Source: Calothrix parasitica NIES-267 (GTDB lineage Bacteria > Cyanobacteriota > Cyanobacteriia > Cyanobacteriales > Nostocaceae). Taken from it: DNA of 64,000 bases. The DNA lies in assembly GCF_002368095.1 (NCBI RefSeq), contig NZ_AP018227.1:2357757-2421756 (forward strand), in the 5' to 3' direction. Position 1 is the stretch's first letter, and each line of letters starts with the position of its first letter. The notes under the pieces were generated by a model, which made no database searches, was not told the origin of the DNA, and saw only the letters and a list, made by a program, of their open reading frames with translations. This document shows, piece after piece, positions 44,073 to 54,345 of this stretch. A program made the position numbers and the translations under genes.

Positions 44073-46778
44073 ATGACAACCTCTCAGGAGCGGATAATCC
44101 CGACGGATCTGCGAAACGAGATGTCCAGGTCTTATCTGGAATATGCAATGAGCGTGATTGTCGGTCGCGCTTTGCCAGATGCCAGGGATGGTCTGAAACC
44201 TGTGCATCGTCGCATTCTCTACGCTATGCACGAGTTGGGGTTGACGGCTGACCGTCCCTTCCGTAAATGCGCCCGTGTTGTAGGGGAAGTGTTGGGTAAG
44301 TACCACCCCCACGGCGATACGGCTGTTTACGATGCTTTGGTGCGGATGGCGCAAAGTTTTTCGATGAGGTCGCCTTTAATTTCAGGGCATGGTAATTTCG
44401 GAAGTGTCGATAATGACCCTCCGGCGGCTATGCGTTACACTGAATGCCGCCTACAATCTTTAACAAGCGACGCTTTACTGCAAGATATCGAATCAGAAAC
44501 TGTCGATTTCGCTGATAACTTTGATGGTTCGCAGCAGGAACCGACGGTTTTACCGGCAAGATTACCACAGCTACTGTTAAATGGTTCTTCCGGTATTGCG
44601 GTAGGGATGGCGACTAATATCCCTCCCCATAACTTGGGAGAATTAATTGACGGGTTGGTGGCGCTGATTCAAAACCCGGAAATTACGGATATTGAATTAA
44701 CTAAATATATCCACGGTCCCGATTTCCCTACGGGCGGTCAAATTCTCGGTACCTCCGGTATCAAAGAAGCTTATACTACCGGACGCGGTTCGATTACCAT
44801 GCGTGGGGTAGCTAATATTGAGACACTCCAACAGCGTAATCGACCGGAACGCGAAGCAATAATTATCACCGAGCTACCTTATCAAACTAATAAGGCAGCA
44901 TTGATTGAGAAAATTGCTGAGTTGGTTAACGACAAACGCATTGACGGTATTTCCGATATTCGCGACGAAAGCGATAGAGACGGAATGCGGGTGGTTATCG
45001 AACTCAAACGCGATGCTTATCCCCGCGTGGTGTTAAACAATTTATACAAGTTAACTCCGCTACAGGCTAATTTTGGCGCAAATATGCTTGCGTTGGTAAA
45101 TGGAGAACCCATATTACTAATTTTAAAGCGGTTTTTGGAAGTTTTCTTAGATTTTCGTATTGAAGCGATTACCAGACGTACTCGTTACGAATTACGGAAG
45201 GCTGAAGAAAGAGACCATATCCTACAAGGTTTATTAATCGCGCAGTCCCATTTAGATGAAATTATTGCTTTAATTCGTCATGCTGCGGATGCACCGACCG
45301 CAAAGGGAGAATTAATCAATAATTATGGGTTGTCCGAAGCGCAAGCTGATGCAATTTTGCAGATGCAGTTGCGGCGATTAACAGCTTTGGAAGCAGATAA
45401 AATTCGTTTGGAACACGACCAGCTACAGATTCAAATTACAGATTTACAAGATATTCTGGCTCGTAGAGAAAGAATATTAGAAATTATTGAAACCGAAGTT
45501 AAGCAATTAAGAGAAAAGCACGCTACACCCCGTCGTACAATAATTACGCTGAAGGAAGGCGAATTAGATGATATAGACTTAATTGCTAACGAAAAAGTGA
45601 TAATTTTGCTGACCCAGCAAGGTTATATCAAAAGAATGCCGGTTAATACCTTTGAAGCGCAAAGCCGTGCTACCAGAGGGAAAGCAGCAGCGAAGGTAAA
45701 AGATGATGATAATATCGAGCATTTCTTAACTTGCTGCGACCACGACAGCGTTCTGTTCTTTAGCGAACGTGGTGTAGTCTACTGCATGAGGGCTTATCAG
45801 TTACCTCTCGGTTCCCGCACCAGTCGGGGTACTCCTATCGTACAAATGTTGCCGATTCCTCGGGAGGAGAAAATTACCTCAATTGTACCGGTAAGCGAAT
45901 TTAGCCAAGACGAATATTTGGTGATGCTTACCAAAGGTGGCTACATCAAGAAAACTGCATTAGCTGCATTTAGCAATATTCGCGCTAACGGTTTGATTGC
46001 AATTTCCCTAGAAGAAGGTGACCAACTACGTTGGGTGCGTCGAGCTAGAGCCGAAGATAGCGTAATTATTGGTTCTCGAATGGGAATGGCTATTCATTTC
46101 CGCTGTACTCATTCGCAATTACGTCCCTTGGGTAGAGCAACTCGTGGGGTAAAAGCCATGAAACTGCGTAAAGGTGGTGACGAATTGGTGGGAATGGATA
46201 TTCTTCCTGCTGATATTTTGAATAATATAAGTCCACCAGATACGGGTTCTGAAGCTGAAACCGAAGTAAGCGAAGTCGAAACAGTTGAAGCAGAAGTAGT
46301 TGAAACCGAAGATACAGAAGTACAGGATGAGAGCAGTACCGGACTTTGGGTTTTAGTTATTACTACCGGAGGATACGGAAAACGGGTACCAGTTGGACAA
46401 TTCCGGTTACAAAATCGTGCCGGACAAGGTTTAATGGCTACCAAATTCAAAAACCTCAAAACTCAAGATTCCCTAGCAAGTTTACATATTGTTGGTGAAG
46501 ACAACGAAATTTTGATGGTAACGAATCGCGGTATTATTATTCGACAAGCAGTTAACGCGATTTCTATTCAATCTCGTTCTGCAACTGGAGTAAGAGTACA
46601 GCGTCTCGACCAAGAAGATTTTCTGAATGGAGTTGCGATAGTTCCTGGTGATACTGGTGAAGAATCGGATGAGTCATCGGATGAAGATGACACAGGGGAA
46701 GCAACAGAAACAACAGAAACAACAGAAACAATTGTCATTGAACCAGCGACAGATGATGCTGTAGAAACAGAAGAGTAA
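44073..46778 (+). CDS. gyrA: DNA gyrase subunit A
   Basis: The protein has 901 residues. It is the breakage-reunion subunit of gyrase, which introduces negative supercoils with GyrB. The N-terminal domain has [20 protein letters not shown] and [16 protein letters not shown], and the catalytic tyrosine is in [10 protein letters not shown] (about residue 124). The C-terminal domain has six beta-pinwheel blades, including GQ(S/A)RATRGKAA-like [17 protein letters not shown] (the GyrA box). Two acidic stretches stand out: an insertion of about 35 residues near 722-755 rich in Glu, Val and Thr, and the tail after residue 860. They make it longer than the usual 860. Confidence 0.97.
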   Translation: MTTSQERIIPTDLRNEMSRSYLEYAMSVIVGRALPDARDGLKPVHRRILYAMHELGLTADRPFRKCARVVGEVLGKYHPHGDTAVYDALVRMAQSFSMRSPLISGHGNFGSVDNDPPAAMRYTECRLQSLTSDALLQDIESETVDFADNFDGSQQEPTVLPARLPQLLLNGSSGIAVGMATNIPPHNLGELIDGLVALIQNPEITDIELTKYIHGPDFPTGGQILGTSGIKEAYTTGRGSITMRGVANIETLQQRNRPEREAIIITELPYQTNKAALIEKIAELVNDKRIDGISDIRDESDRDGMRVVIELKRDAYPRVVLNNLYKLTPLQANFGANMLALVNGEPILLILKRFLEVFLDFRIEAITRRTRYELRKAEERDHILQGLLIAQSHLDEIIALIRHAADAPTAKGELINNYGLSEAQADAILQMQLRRLTALEADKIRLEHDQLQIQITDLQDILARRERILEIIETEVKQLREKHATPRRTIITLKEGELDDIDLIANEKVIILLTQQGYIKRMPVNTFEAQSRATRGKAAAKVKDDDNIEHFLTCCDHDSVLFFSERGVVYCMRAYQLPLGSRTSRGTPIVQMLPIPREEKITSIVPVSEFSQDEYLVMLTKGGYIKKTALAAFSNIRANGLIAISLEEGDQLRWVRRARAEDSVIIGSRMGMAIHFRCTHSQLRPLGRATRGVKAMKLRKGGDELVGMDILPADILNNISPPDTGSEAETEVSEVETVEAEVVETEDTEVQDESSTGLWVLVITTGGYGKRVPVGQFRLQNRAGQGLMATKFKNLKTQDSLASLHIVGEDNEILMVTNRGIIIRQAVNAISIQSRSATGVRVQRLDQEDFLNGVAIVPGDTGEESDESSDEDDTGEATETTETTETIVIEPATDDAVETEE

Positions 46779-46811
46779 AATCAAATTTTGGTAATTTATT
46801 AACCTTCTTTA

Positions 46812-46841
46812 TGTAGAGACGCGATATATCGCGTCTCTACA
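46812..46841. repeat. GTAGAGACG palindrome, copy 3
   Basis: A perfect 30-base palindrome: outer arms TGTAGAGACG / CGTCTCTACA and inner core CGATATATCG. It lies 33 bases after the gyrA stop. Confidence 0.8.
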
Positions 46842-46895
46842 ATAGTTTTGTGACAAGGAGAGGGCTGGAGTTAGGTATTTTATGAATAAAAACTT

Positions 46896-48584
46896 ATGAA
46901 ATCAAATATTTTCACCAAACTGATAACCCGTAACTCGAAACAAATAATTGCTTTAGCCAGTGGAATCACAATGGGTTTAACTGTAGCTCCCGTTGGTGCT
47001 TGGTTTGTAGCTTGGTTTGCAATGATTCCCCTATGGCTAATAGTCATAAATCCAAAAAATAAAACTAAATCCTTCTCCCCCTCCCCCCCTGTCCCCCTCC
47101 CCCCTTCTCTCCTCTGGGCTTTGGGTTATCACGGAACCGCTTTATATTGGATTACCGGACTTCATCCCCTTACATGGCTGGGTGTTCCTTGGTTGGGAAG
47201 TATTGCTATTGCTTCATTTGCTTGGTTTTTTATCTCCTTTTGGGGAGGTATTTTAGTTATGCTTTGGGCTAGGTTGATAAAGATATTTTCAACTCAAAAT
47301 AGCTTGCTTCGCGTTCTGATTGGTACGGCTATTTGGTGTGCTTTAGAAAGAGTTTGGAGTGCTGGTCCTTTATGGTGGAGTTCGCTTTCTTACACCCAGT
47401 CTCCGCACAATTTAGTAATTTTACATCTAGGTCAAATTTCTGGACCTACTGCGGTCACTGCCGTGATAGTTGCATTTAATGGGTTATTGGCAGAAGCTTT
47501 GAATGCAGCGTTTCACAGACGGATGCAATACAAATTTAACCCCACCCTCTTTTCTTCAGCTTCTCAAAGAGAAGGATATCAACCAGGACAAAGCGATGTT
47601 TTACAGGCTTCTCAGCGATTTGGAAAAATTGCGATCGCCACATCAGGGTTGTTAGCAGTTGCAATATTTATTTCTGCTCATTTAATTGGTTATACTTTGT
47701 ATTCCCGTTCGCTTCCCCAACCTTTAGAAGCCGCTTTAAAAGTAGGAATAGTGCAGGGAAATATCCCCAACAGGCTTAAATTTAAACCCGAAGGAAAGCA
47801 ACGCATCAGAACAAATTATACTCAGGGTTATTTAAATTTAGTCAAGCAAGGTGCAGAAGCAGTAGTGACTCCCGAAGGAGCATTACCATTTTTTGAAAAT
47901 GAAATTATTCAAAGTCCATTAATTGCAGCAGTGCGAGAAAAAGGTGTTTTGGCTTGGGTTGGAGGTTATAAAAGTCAAGGTCAAGGTAGATATACCAATA
48001 GTTTGCTGACTTTCACTGGTGAAGGTAAAGTTTACAGTCGCTACGATAAAGAAAAATTAGTACCTTTAGGAGAATATATTCCCTTTGAAAGCGTTTTAGG
48101 GGGTATTATCAGCAGATTATCTCCAGTCACCGCAAGACAAATACCGGGAAAAGCAAACCAGATTGTTGAAACACCTTTCGGTAACGTTACTGTTGGAATC
48201 TGTTACGGTTCGGCATTTGCAGAACAGTTTCGCAATCAAACAGAAAAAGGTGGACAATTTATTATTACCGCTTCCAACAACGACCCCTATAGTGAAGCAA
48301 TGCAATTTCAGCATCATGCTCAAGATATCATGCGAGCCATTGAAAATGATAGATGGGCTATAAGAGCAACTAATACCGGATATTCAGCATTTGTAAATCC
48401 CCACGGTAAAACATTGTGGATATCGGGACACGACACCTATGAAACTCACGCTCAAACCATTTACCGAAGACAAACTCAAACATTATACGTGCGCTGGGGT
48501 GATTGGTTGTGCTGGGTATTATTAGGATTTGCAATTGGAATTTGGGGATGGGAGAAAAGGGCAAATATAATTCGTAATTCGTAA
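46896..48584 (+). CDS. lnt: Apolipoprotein N-acyltransferase
   Basis: The protein has 562 residues. It adds the third acyl chain to lipoproteins in the inner membrane. The N-terminal part has about six hydrophobic helices; the C-terminal carbon-nitrogen hydrolase domain (about 280-540) shows the triad Glu in VVTPEGALPFF, Lys in YDKEKLVPLGEYIPF and Cys in VGICYGSAF. Two unusual inserts are seen: a proline-rich stretch at about residues 52-70 (SFSPSPPVPLPPSLL) encoded by a C-rich repeat tract, and a hydrophilic stretch around 208-235 whose DNA resembles a CCCCACCCTCTT / AAAGAGAAGG palindrome. Both keep the frame. Confidence 0.93.
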   Translation: MKSNIFTKLITRNSKQIIALASGITMGLTVAPVGAWFVAWFAMIPLWLIVINPKNKTKSFSPSPPVPLPPSLLWALGYHGTALYWITGLHPLTWLGVPWLGSIAIASFAWFFISFWGGILVMLWARLIKIFSTQNSLLRVLIGTAIWCALERVWSAGPLWWSSLSYTQSPHNLVILHLGQISGPTAVTAVIVAFNGLLAEALNAAFHRRMQYKFNPTLFSSASQREGYQPGQSDVLQASQRFGKIAIATSGLLAVAIFISAHLIGYTLYSRSLPQPLEAALKVGIVQGNIPNRLKFKPEGKQRIRTNYTQGYLNLVKQGAEAVVTPEGALPFFENEIIQSPLIAAVREKGVLAWVGGYKSQGQGRYTNSLLTFTGEGKVYSRYDKEKLVPLGEYIPFESVLGGIISRLSPVTARQIPGKANQIVETPFGNVTVGICYGSAFAEQFRNQTEKGGQFIITASNNDPYSEAMQFQHHAQDIMRAIENDRWAIRATNTGYSAFVNPHGKTLWISGHDTYETHAQTIYRRQTQTLYVRWGDWLCWVLLGFAIGIWGWEKRANIIRNS

Positions 48585-48630
48585 TTCGTAATTCGTAATG
48601 GTATTAGGTAATAGGTAATAGGTCGTGGGT
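48568..48630. repeat. ATTCGTA and GGTAATA heptamer tracts
   Basis: Four ATTCGTA units overlap the last codons of lnt (end IIRNS, the same as the P450 end at 32233), followed by TAGGTAA/TAGGTAA units. Two unrelated genes thus end in the same repeat-encoded residues. Confidence 0.8.
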
Positions 48631-48707
48631 AATTGATAAAATGTGCTATCTTACCGTAGAAATCGTAAAGTAGAGAGTAGTTTATATTAATAATTTAGTT
48701 AGGACAA

Positions 48708-49271
48708 ATGAGTTTTTCATTTCCTTATCTTGAAACAAAGCGGTTGCTACTTCGAGATGCGATACTCGAAGACGCTGAAGCTGTATTTACTGTGTTTTCC
48801 GATTCAAAAGTGACTCAGTTTCACGATATGAATACGCTTACCAGAATCGACGATGCAATTGAAGTGATTGAACGACGAAAACAAGGTTTTGAAAGCGGAC
48901 GTGGGATACGTTGGGGAATTACTTGCAAAGAAGATAATTATTTGATTGGTTCCTGTGGATTTACATGGATTAAAGAAGCAAATGCTGCTGAAGTTGGTTA
49001 TGAACTTGCTAGTCAGTTTTGGCAACAAGGTATTATGAGTGAAGCTTTGAATGCTATTCTCAAATATGCTTTTGAAAATAAGGGAATAGAATTTGTAATT
49101 GCAGAAATTATGTTAGAAAATGTGGCTTCAAGAAAGCTGTTACAAAAATTGGGTTTTCAGAGTCAAGAAATACTTGAAAAGCATGGTTTTTGGAAAGGAC
49201 AATATCACGATTTAGAAAGATTTATCTTGAATCGGGCTGAATTTATGAAAAATAAAAGCTTTACGGATTAA
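48708..49271 (+). CDS. GNAT N-acetyltransferase (RimJ/RimL-like)
   Basis: The protein has 187 residues. It starts with ETKRLLLRDAILEDAEAVFT, the usual opening of the RimJ/RimL type. The acetyl-CoA-binding strand and helix read AAEVGYELASQFWQQGIMSE, and the C-terminal NVASRKLLQKLGFQSQ is the conserved (S/N)xxxxxLxKxGF motif. Family members acetylate the alpha-amino group of ribosomal proteins or small molecules; the target here is open. It is followed 19 bases later by a second, more distant GNAT gene on the same strand, so they form a likely operon. Confidence 0.9.
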   Translation: MSFSFPYLETKRLLLRDAILEDAEAVFTVFSDSKVTQFHDMNTLTRIDDAIEVIERRKQGFESGRGIRWGITCKEDNYLIGSCGFTWIKEANAAEVGYELASQFWQQGIMSEALNAILKYAFENKGIEFVIAEIMLENVASRKLLQKLGFQSQEILEKHGFWKGQYHDLERFILNRAEFMKNKSFTD

Positions 49272-49290
49272 CTTACAAAGGTTATCAATT

Positions 49291-49860
49291 TTGTTTTACG
49301 AACATTCAAAACCTGTGCCTGAAGAACTTCACACATCAGAATTTATAATTCGTCCCTTACGTAGTTCAGATGTCAATATTGATTTTGAAGCTTACAAAGC
49401 TTCCCCAAAAACGATTAAATCTCACAGCATGGGACTTTGGGAAACCGATGATTTTACTTTACAAGATGATTTAAAGCTTTTAAAAGAACACGAAGAAAGA
49501 CATCTTAGAAGAGAGGATTTTGCATTTATAATTTTGTCACCCAATTTAAATTTAAGCTTGGGTTGCGTTTATCTTCTACCTCTGTTTAGACATCATCAAG
49601 AAGCAATAAATTACGGATTTGATGCTCAAACCGTAATGATAACATTTTGGACGCGAGATAATCTTGAAGAACCTGCTTTTTCAAGACAGCTTATCGCTTC
49701 ACTCAAGCAGTGGTTAAAAGAATCTTGGAATTTTTCCAATTATCTATTTCGTGTTAATAGTAATGAAGTTTATAGTCAGCGAGCTTTAGAAGAAAATTCG
49801 TTTAAATTGCATTTTAAGATAGATAGAGGTAATTCACCCGCTTTGCTTTTTTACACATAA
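49291..49860 (+). CDS. GNAT-like acetyltransferase, divergent
   Basis: The protein has 189 residues from a TTG start at 49291 (no ATG nearby upstream; read MFYEHSKPVPEELHTSEFII). The core FIIRPLRSSDVNIDFEAYKA, then LSLGCVYLLPLFRH and the late RVNSNEVYSQRALEENSFKL fit the GNAT fold, but the CoA-binding Q/RxxGxG/A loop is not evident (NLEEPAFSRQL in its place). It may therefore bind a different ligand or be weakly active. It follows the first GNAT gene by 19 bases. Confidence 0.65.
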   Translation: MFYEHSKPVPEELHTSEFIIRPLRSSDVNIDFEAYKASPKTIKSHSMGLWETDDFTLQDDLKLLKEHEERHLRREDFAFIILSPNLNLSLGCVYLLPLFRHHQEAINYGFDAQTVMITFWTRDNLEEPAFSRQLIASLKQWLKESWNFSNYLFRVNSNEVYSQRALEENSFKLHFKIDRGNSPALLFYT

Positions 49861-49880
49861 TTAGGATCTTCAATTAGAAA

Positions 49881-49977
49881 ATTAGAAATCGCACCGTAAC
49901 CCAATATTATCTGTAATTATTAATGTTGGGTTACGACACGATTCAAAATTATCGTTTTTAACCAAATTGATTTATGT
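49881..49977. repeat. GTAACCCAA...GTTGGGTTAC repeat, copy left of GH9
   Basis: A GTAACCCAA / TTGGGTTAC inverted repeat followed by CGATTCAAAATTAT and AAATTGATTTATG. A collinear copy in the same orientation lies at 52665-52765 on the other side of the cellulase gene. Confidence 0.7.
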
Positions 49978-50032
49978 TTTCCCGATACGCTCTTTAACGT
50001 GTCTATCCCAACCTAATTAAAAACTTTTACGT

Positions 50033-52261
50033 TTAAGAGTCAGAGATTGAGAAGGAATCTGAATAAAAGCTAACTTGGTTGATAATATCCTGCTCGCTTA
50101 TACCATTGGGATTGACACCATTAAAGCCAAACTCAAGGGATGAACCTGGTGCAATGGAAGCATTCCAGCCAACATTTTCAATAAAATATTCGTTTCCTTC
50201 ATGACTTTCAATTCTGCTGTTCCAGATTTCTTTAATCTCAAAAGGAGTGTTCAATTCTAACTCCCAGCCATTGACAACTTCATTACTGTTGTTGGTAATT
50301 TTGACATTGGCTGTAAAACCATTGTTCCATTGATTTACTAGGGAGAAAACGATATTATCGGTTGCTTCATTAGCTGTATTGGGGTCTCCACCATTAGTAA
50401 TTGGATCTATTGAATCGTTACCTATATCAGAGTTATCAACGCTACCAGTCACTAAGTCTACTGGATTACTATCGGTTGGAGTCGTCGCGCTGCTAAGATT
50501 TTCCGCGACCTTTAACTCCGCATTATCGAGAGCTAAGTTGATATCACCAGAATAGCTACCTTGAAAACCAAACTCAACTGATTCTCCTGATGCAATTAAA
50601 TGGTTATAGCCAAGATTCTTGATGACATATTCGTTTCCTTCATCGCTTTCAATGCTAGCGCTCCAGATGTTTTTAATCTCGAAAGGAGCAGTAAATTCCA
50701 ACTCCCACCCATTAATAGCTTGATTGTTATTATTAGTAATTTTTATTTTGCCTATAAAGCCATTACTCCATTGATTTTCTACAGAGAATTGGAAATCTTT
50801 TAATGTTCCAGCATCTCCATCGGGATTATCTACCTCGGGATTATCATTACCACCTGAATCGTTTAGATTAATAGTTTCGTCAAGGTTGATACCAGGAATT
50901 TCAGTCAGTGCTTCTCCACCGAATTGCTCAGTCATGCGTGCTAAAGCGCCGGTAAAAGCTGCATTGTAATCTAATGCAACTTCATTGGCGATATAGTCAG
51001 TACGCTTATCCTGATAAGCATTATCATTTGGTGCAGACGGGCCACCAACTAATGCACCGTAGAGAGTGTATTGGTTAGAGTCAGAGTCACCGATATTAGT
51101 CGTACCAGAAGCTGCTCGGTGGTGAGGATTCTGGGGATAGTTCTCACCAAAACCCACCATGTAACTAAAATTATTCGGATTATCTCCCAAAATATAGTTA
51201 ATCTGGCTTTCAGAAAAACCCGTGTATTTTCCCTGTTTGTCTTTAACAGTGTCACCATAAACACCTGCTAAAAAGGCTGTATTGGCTGTATAGCGTAGCG
51301 AACCCCATTGATCTAACCAGGCTAAACCACCAGCAGTTTTCTGAATGCCACCATTAGGATCTGCCCAATTATCTAACCAAGCTTCTACATCCTGCTTATA
51401 TTTAGAACTACCTGTTTCTTGAGCTAATAGGATAGCAGTACCATAGGATTTGTCATCCCAATTATGGGTCCAAGCAGGATTCAAACCTGTATATAGCTCC
51501 TGTGCTTTATCTAAATATTGCCTATCCGTCTCACCCTTAGCCAGACTCGCTTTGTGCAACCAAATCGCTCCCCAAGCAAGTTCATCTTGGTAGCCACTCC
51601 AAGAGTTGTAGAAGTTCCGAACGTTAGAGATAGAATCAGAGTAAGCACCTCGATGTTGCTCTGCAAACTCATAAAGCCCTTTAGCTTTCTCCAACAGCTT
51701 ATCGGCATAAGCTTCATCACTAGAGCGGAAGGCAATGGAAGCAGAAGCTAGTGCAGCGGCGCTTTCTGCTGTTAAATCCGAACCGGGATTTTGTGCATCT
51801 ACCTTAAAAGCAGGTCTAGACATATTCATGTCTTCGGGCGCTCCCCAGTACCCATGGTCTTTTTGACCGTCACCTACTTGACCCCAGAAAACATCATCTG
51901 ATGTAGTTGCAGTTCCTTTATCATCGTATGCTTTGAGAATATAGTCAGTTCCCCATCGAATATTATCGAGGGTATTATCAAACTGACCAACTTTCTTATA
52001 GCCGTCACTATATTCGATTAGACCCCAACTAAGCATCGTCATTGAGGCTGCCATCGGAAAGCCGAACTTAACATGGTCGCCTGCATCATAGTATCCACCG
52101 CTTAAATCGTGGTTGACATCAGCACCGTCATTAACCGCAGAATCATCGCGCCAAGAAATAACATAATCATCGGGTAAATCTCCAGAACGCTGAGCGAGGT
52201 AAAAAAGATTAGACTTTTGTAGAGCTTCACCGTAGTTGAATTTCGGTTGGTTCTGATTCAT
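50033..52261 (-). CDS. Glycoside hydrolase family 9 cellulase with two CBM2-like modules
   Basis: The protein has 742 residues. The GH9 catalytic domain (about 8-450) has GGYYDAGDHVKFGFPMAASM with the base aspartates, PHHRAASG with the catalytic His region, and the end signature YIANEVALDYNAAFTGAL with the acid Glu. Two similar modules of about 100 residues follow (about 485-590 and 640-740), each with NQW(S/N)NGF, (V/I)KITNN and NGWELE(F/L), the pattern of cellulose-binding family 2 modules. A Pro/Asp/Asn-rich linker joins them. It should cut beta-1,4-glucans. There is no signal peptide at the start (MNQNQPKFNYGEALQKSNLF), so the export route is unclear. Confidence 0.93.
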   Translation of the reverse strand: MNQNQPKFNYGEALQKSNLFYLAQRSGDLPDDYVISWRDDSAVNDGADVNHDLSGGYYDAGDHVKFGFPMAASMTMLSWGLIEYSDGYKKVGQFDNTLDNIRWGTDYILKAYDDKGTATTSDDVFWGQVGDGQKDHGYWGAPEDMNMSRPAFKVDAQNPGSDLTAESAAALASASIAFRSSDEAYADKLLEKAKGLYEFAEQHRGAYSDSISNVRNFYNSWSGYQDELAWGAIWLHKASLAKGETDRQYLDKAQELYTGLNPAWTHNWDDKSYGTAILLAQETGSSKYKQDVEAWLDNWADPNGGIQKTAGGLAWLDQWGSLRYTANTAFLAGVYGDTVKDKQGKYTGFSESQINYILGDNPNNFSYMVGFGENYPQNPHHRAASGTTNIGDSDSNQYTLYGALVGGPSAPNDNAYQDKRTDYIANEVALDYNAAFTGALARMTEQFGGEALTEIPGINLDETINLNDSGGNDNPEVDNPDGDAGTLKDFQFSVENQWSNGFIGKIKITNNNNQAINGWELEFTAPFEIKNIWSASIESDEGNEYVIKNLGYNHLIASGESVEFGFQGSYSGDINLALDNAELKVAENLSSATTPTDSNPVDLVTGSVDNSDIGNDSIDPITNGGDPNTANEATDNIVFSLVNQWNNGFTANVKITNNSNEVVNGWELELNTPFEIKEIWNSRIESHEGNEYFIENVGWNASIAPGSSLEFGFNGVNPNGISEQDIINQVSFYSDSFSISDS

Positions 52262-53160
52262 CTTTAATTCCTTATTTCCTACAAAGTGGTTTACGCAGAC
52301 GTTTATTAGAAGCCTCGAAAATTACATATCTGAGATACTTTCTGTTGACGCTAACGAGACAAATCCTAGTCAGTCAAATTTGTAGCTAAAATAAATCACA
52401 TTGATTCCGGAGTAATTCTATTTTCCCTCATAGAATAGACAATCAGTTTTCCTTAATGAGCTTCAATTTGTCTTACAAAGATTCCGGATTTTGATAAGTG
52501 GTAATTATGCCTAAATATGAAAAATAAATATAGTATTAGAAGCAGCATAGGAATGCAGGTAAATAAAATTTGTACTGTGTTAACACATTACGAAAAAATA
52601 AATTTACACCTGAAGGAATGCTTACGTATTTTTTACAAATATTGCTCTTAATTAATAGATTATAAATTGTGCCTTAGCCCAAAATTATCTGTGGTTGTTT
52701 AAAATTATTGATGTTGGGTTACGATACGATTCAAAATTATTGTTTTTAATCAAATTAATTTATGTCCTCCGGACAAACTCGGCTTAACTTACATACTCGA
52801 AGTTCTATTTATGACAGACAGTATTTAAATAAGCTTATATAATCCAGTATATTTTGCGCTATACACTTATTTTTGTATTTTTGTCGTATTCAAAACTACT
52901 TATAATAAAATTATTGGCTATAGTAAGAATGCATTTTTTTCTTTTAAATGCCGTTAGATGATATTATTTTATTGAAGCTATTTTTTATAATGGGGAGGCA
53001 AAGTAGTCAAAAAAAAATGGCATATATTTGCATTATAAAAAAATGTCAACCTAATTTTATTATTATCCCATATCAAGGATAGAAAAAAATTTTTTAAAAT
53101 AAAAATAAATTGAAAATAGAAAATGTGTTTTGATTTATATTTTTGATTAAATAGAATCAG
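52262..53160. other. Long gene-free A+T-rich gap
   Basis: About 900 bases without a supported gene on either strand. It carries the promoter region of the minus-strand cellulase gene, the repeat at 52665-52765, and a strongly A+T-rich stretch in front of the hydrolase gene. Confidence 0.5.
52665..52765. repeat. GTTGGGTTACG repeat, copy right of GH9
   Basis: A direct relative of 49881-49977: GCCCAAAATTATCTGT, ATGTTGGGTTACGATACGAT, TCAAAATTATTGTTTTTAAT and AAATTAATTTATG occur in the same order and orientation. Confidence 0.7.
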
Positions 53161-54156
53161 GTGATAAAAATGTTATGGCTTTTCGCTGTATTAATTGGAT
53201 TAATCTGTTTTGGAATTATATCTCAAATATTTCTGACGAAATACGAACTTAACAAATTTCCACCACCGGGGAAACTGATTGATATCGATGGGAAATCTCT
53301 ACATTACAAAGTGATGGGTGAAGGAAATCCTACGGTGGTAATAGATAACGGACAAGGGGGGACTCATTTAGATTGGCAGCTTGTACAACCAGAAATAGCA
53401 AAACTGACGCGAACTGTTACTTATGACCGTGCTGGATATGGCTGGAGCAATTTAAGTTCAAGTCAAAAACCACGTACCGCTGAACAGTGCTTAGATGAAT
53501 TAAGACAACTTTTACAAAAAGCTAAAATTCCACCACCATATATATTAGTTGGAATGTCTTTAAGTGGTTTATTTGTTCGCTTATTCGCTTATCAGTATCC
53601 AGAAGAAGTAGCGGGTATGGTTTTAGTAGATGTCACTCACGAGCAAATGTACGAACGAATTCCTCCTAAAATGGTTAAATTAAATCAAAAAGTGGATTGG
53701 TTCGCAATCAATATATTACCTATCGCTGCAAGAATCGGATTATTCCGCTTATTCGTAATATTCGACAAGCTACCTCTAGCGACAGATTTATTTAAAAAGC
53801 TACCTCAAGAAATACAATCCTCAGCAAAATCCATTTACGCTCAAACCAAATTTTGGCAAGCATTTGGTCGAGAATCTGCTGCACATAATGTTGCTTTGGA
53901 ACAGTTAAAACAAGTGAGGAATACAAAATCATTTCCCGACATCCCTTTGATAGTATTGTCGTCGGGAAAAAAAGATTTCGGAGCAACTGAGGAATTGCTT
54001 CAAGCGATACACGAATTACACGCAGATTTAGCAGAGGAATCACCGCAGGGAATTCAGATTATTGCTAATGATAGCGGACATGCAATTCAATTGGATGAGC
54101 CGAAATTGGTAGTTGATGCAATTCGTCAAGTTGTTGAAAAAGTTCGCTGTAAATAA
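53161..54156 (+). CDS. Alpha/beta hydrolase, membrane-anchored
   Basis: The protein has 331 residues from GTG at 53161 (an ATG three codons later is the alternative). Residues 3-24 are a hydrophobic anchor or signal (LWLFAVLIGLICFGIISQIF). The alpha/beta hydrolase fold follows, with an oxyanion region DNGQGGTHLDWQLVQPEI, the nucleophile elbow LVGMSLSGLFVR (Ser in GMSLS, instead of GxSxG), the acid in PLIVLSSGKKDFG-type strand and the catalytic His in IANDSGHAIQLDEP. The product is probably an exported or membrane-bound esterase/lipase-like enzyme; the substrate is unknown. Confidence 0.85.
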   Translation: MIKMLWLFAVLIGLICFGIISQIFLTKYELNKFPPPGKLIDIDGKSLHYKVMGEGNPTVVIDNGQGGTHLDWQLVQPEIAKLTRTVTYDRAGYGWSNLSSSQKPRTAEQCLDELRQLLQKAKIPPPYILVGMSLSGLFVRLFAYQYPEEVAGMVLVDVTHEQMYERIPPKMVKLNQKVDWFAINILPIAARIGLFRLFVIFDKLPLATDLFKKLPQEIQSSAKSIYAQTKFWQAFGRESAAHNVALEQLKQVRNTKSFPDIPLIVLSSGKKDFGATEELLQAIHELHADLAEESPQGIQIIANDSGHAIQLDEPKLVVDAIRQVVEKVRCK

Positions 54157-54345
54157 CTTACGGGTAATAATCAGCTGTTCGTTTATCTACCTATATCAAG
54201 CTCGAATGATTAATTTTTATATGCACTAACGCTTCTACGAATATACAATAAAGCAAAAATAAAATATTTATAAGCTAAACCTCCCCAAATACGCAGTTCT
54301 TAAAGTAACATGTAAATACTTATATTCTTTTTTAAAATTAAAACG

